A stretch of DNA of 64,000 nucleotides from VAZQ01 sp963785745. Lineage in GTDB: Bacteria; Pseudomonadota; Alphaproteobacteria; Rhizobiales; Xanthobacteraceae. The stretch covers positions 248,001 to 312,000 of the forward strand of contig CAWAWR010000029.1 in NCBI GenBank assembly GCA_963785745.1. The letters run 5' to 3'. The stretch's first letter is position 1, and each line of letters starts with the position of its first letter. Below are positions 63,258 through 64,000 of the stretch, piece after piece. Both the position numbers and the translations under genes were made by a program. Below the pieces are notes generated by a model. The model was given only the letters and a program-made list of their open reading frames with translations. It searched no databases and was not told where the DNA came from.

Positions 63258-63291
63258 ACCGGTAGCTGTGAAACAGGTCACAGGTACCGGT
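63258..63291. promoter_or_regulatory. CRP-type operator embedded in a 34-bp palindrome
   Basis: Core TGTGA-AACAGG-TCACA at 63267-63282 sits in a longer inverted repeat, ACCGGTAGCTGTGA / TCACAGGTACCGGT (13 of 14 arm bases pair). The centre lies 72.5 bp upstream of the start at 63347. A GGAAC-N16-CGTC element (63216-63240) just before it might be an EcfG-like promoter, in which case the palindrome would lie in the leader. Confidence 0.7.
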
Positions 63292-63346
63292 CAGCCTCCC
63301 GCGGTAATAATGAGGCACGACCCCACACAAAACCCGGAGAGTGACC

Positions 63347-63454
63347 ATGATCGACATGTTGGCTTTCGCGGTAGTCGCAGTCGCGCTGGCAGCGCCCGGC
63401 CTGATCAACCTCGTTTGGGGCCACGTGAACATCGAGCAACTGGCCAACGACTGA
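63347..63454 (+). CDS. 35-aa single-pass membrane microprotein
   Basis: ATG 63347 follows GGAGAG by 4 nt. The product is MIDMLAFAVVAVALAAPGLI followed by NLVWGHVNIEQLAND, one transmembrane helix with an acidic end. It is too short for most gene callers. A perfect CRP-type site lies upstream, and a GAGCCGGC/GCCGGCTC hairpin (63462-63488) follows the stop. Function unknown; it could regulate a membrane partner. Confidence 0.6.
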   Translation: MIDMLAFAVVAVALAAPGLINLVWGHVNIEQLAND

Positions 63455-63461
63455 CCAGCTT

Positions 63462-63488
63462 GAGCCGGCGAGGCTCCCGGGCCGGCTC
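63462..63488 (+). terminator. hairpin after the 35-aa gene
   Basis: GAGCCGGC and GCCGGCTC form a perfect 8-bp stem with an 11-nt loop, starting 8 bp after the stop codon. No U run follows, so termination efficiency is uncertain. Confidence 0.4.
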
Positions 63489-63588
63489 TGCCAGGAAGCC
63501 GCGGCGAGCTGACGGTGGCAAATTACCGCTACGGTGCCGCTATAAAGGCCGCGGTGGATTTCCCCTCACCATCGCGGGCTGCTAGGTT

Positions 63589-63615
63589 CTTAGTGGGCTC
63601 ATTGCAACCACTAAG
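63589..63615 (+). promoter_or_regulatory. inverted repeat overlapping the Crp/Fnr ribosome site
   Basis: CTTAGTGG (63589-63596) and CCACTAAG (63608-63615) are perfect 8-bp arms around an 11-nt loop. The right arm includes the first bases of the AAGGAAG ribosome site of the gene at 63623. In RNA it could hide that site; in DNA it could be an operator. Confidence 0.5.
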
Positions 63616-63622
63616 GAAGCCG

Positions 63623-64000
63623 ATGCCCGAGGCATCAAAAAAGGGCGCGGACAACGAGGCGCGCCGACTGATTGGAAATTGCGTTCTGTTCGAAGGTTTG
63701 AGCGGCAGCGAGCGTTCCGCGATCTCAGAGCGTGCCCATATTCGGGTCTTCGATGCCGGCGAGAGCATCTTTTCCATAGGCGCCCCCGGCGACCAGATGA
63801 TGGCTGTCCTCAGCGGCACGGTGCGCATCAGCGTTCCTTCGAACGACGGCAAGGAGCTACTGCTCGCCATCATCCATCCCGGCGAGGTGTTCGGCGAACT
63901 TGCCGTGCTCGATGGCAAGGAGCGATCGGCCGATGCGGTTGCGGAAAGCGCATGCGCGCTGGCGATCCTGGACCGTCGCGATATCCTATCGTTCTTCGAT
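63623..64000 (+). CDS. Crp/Fnr family regulator, cyclic-nucleotide-binding domain (partial)
   Basis: 126 codons to the right edge; the DNA-binding helix-turn-helix lies outside the window. ATG 63623 follows AAGGAAG. The sensor domain shows NCVLFEGLSGSERSAIS, FDAGESIFSIGAPGDQMM, and the phosphate cassette VFGELAVLDGKERSAD, which resembles cAMP-binding proteins more than oxygen-sensing FNR. No N-terminal Cys cluster is present. The two perfect CRP-type sites just upstream make it a candidate for their ligand-bound activator. Confidence 0.85.
   Translation, partial: MPEASKKGADNEARRLIGNCVLFEGLSGSERSAISERAHIRVFDAGESIFSIGAPGDQMMAVLSGTVRISVPSNDGKELLLAIIHPGEVFGELAVLDGKERSADAVAESACALAILDRRDILSFFD

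Overview
The window looks like chromosome from a high-GC alphaproteobacterium of the Hyphomicrobiales, most likely Xanthobacteraceae or Nitrobacteraceae. This is inferred from the gene families: many TctC/Bug-type solute-binding proteins, DUF2778, DUF1127, DUF6496, DUF3307, rhizobial-style intergenic palindromes and GGAAC-N16-CGTT promoters. No rRNA, tRNA, CRISPR array, transposase or integrase was seen.

Region 1 (1-19 kb) is an aromatic or xenobiotic catabolism block. A translationally coupled three-gene set encodes a molybdenum hydroxylase of the 4-hydroxybenzoyl-CoA reductase type, including the cysteine-bearing insert of its FAD subunit. It is followed by flavin-dependent monooxygenases, an alpha/beta hydrolase, a PHBH-like FAD hydroxylase, a maleate-isomerase/arylmalonate-decarboxylase-fold protein without the expected cysteines, a ThDP enzyme, four TctC-type binding proteins and two NMT1-like proteins without signal peptides. 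Region 2 (19-28 kb) holds small stress-type genes, two of them behind EcfG-like promoters, an FkbM methyltransferase, a TIR-TM-TPR protein convergent with a winged-helix/TPR regulator, and a DUF1127 gene.

Region 3 (28-36.5 kb) is a type I secretion unit: an RTX protein, a strong hairpin, an ABC exporter and a membrane fusion protein, followed by a convergent chemoreceptor. Region 4 (36.5-43.8 kb) has a CxxCH haem-motif protein, an N-terminally truncated DyP peroxidase, two L,D-transpeptidase-fold genes, and a gene graveyard containing a LysR fragment and a 534-bp tandem duplication carrying a decayed TctC fragment.

Region 5 (43.8-64 kb) is the most interesting. One strand carries a 2289-residue FecR/VCBS/VWA/RTX surface protein followed by a complete partner-switching set: cNMP-SpoIIE phosphatase, DUF3307, STAS antagonist and HATPase kinase. 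The other strand carries a second FecR protein, a TPR protein and a CHASE2 adenylate cyclase, followed by a SulP-STAS-cNMP transporter and a convergent glutaminase-STAS-cNMP fusion. Beyond these lie two tiny divergent genes, each with a perfect TGTGA-N6-TCACA palindrome about 71 bp upstream of its start, and a Crp/Fnr regulator cut by the window edge. I read this as a cAMP-centred surface-sensing locus: a cyclase makes the signal and up to four cNMP domains could read it. That reading is inference.

The window contains about ten frame interruptions, mostly single extra bases in G/C runs inside otherwise intact genes. This suggests indel errors in the assembly as much as genuine gene decay.
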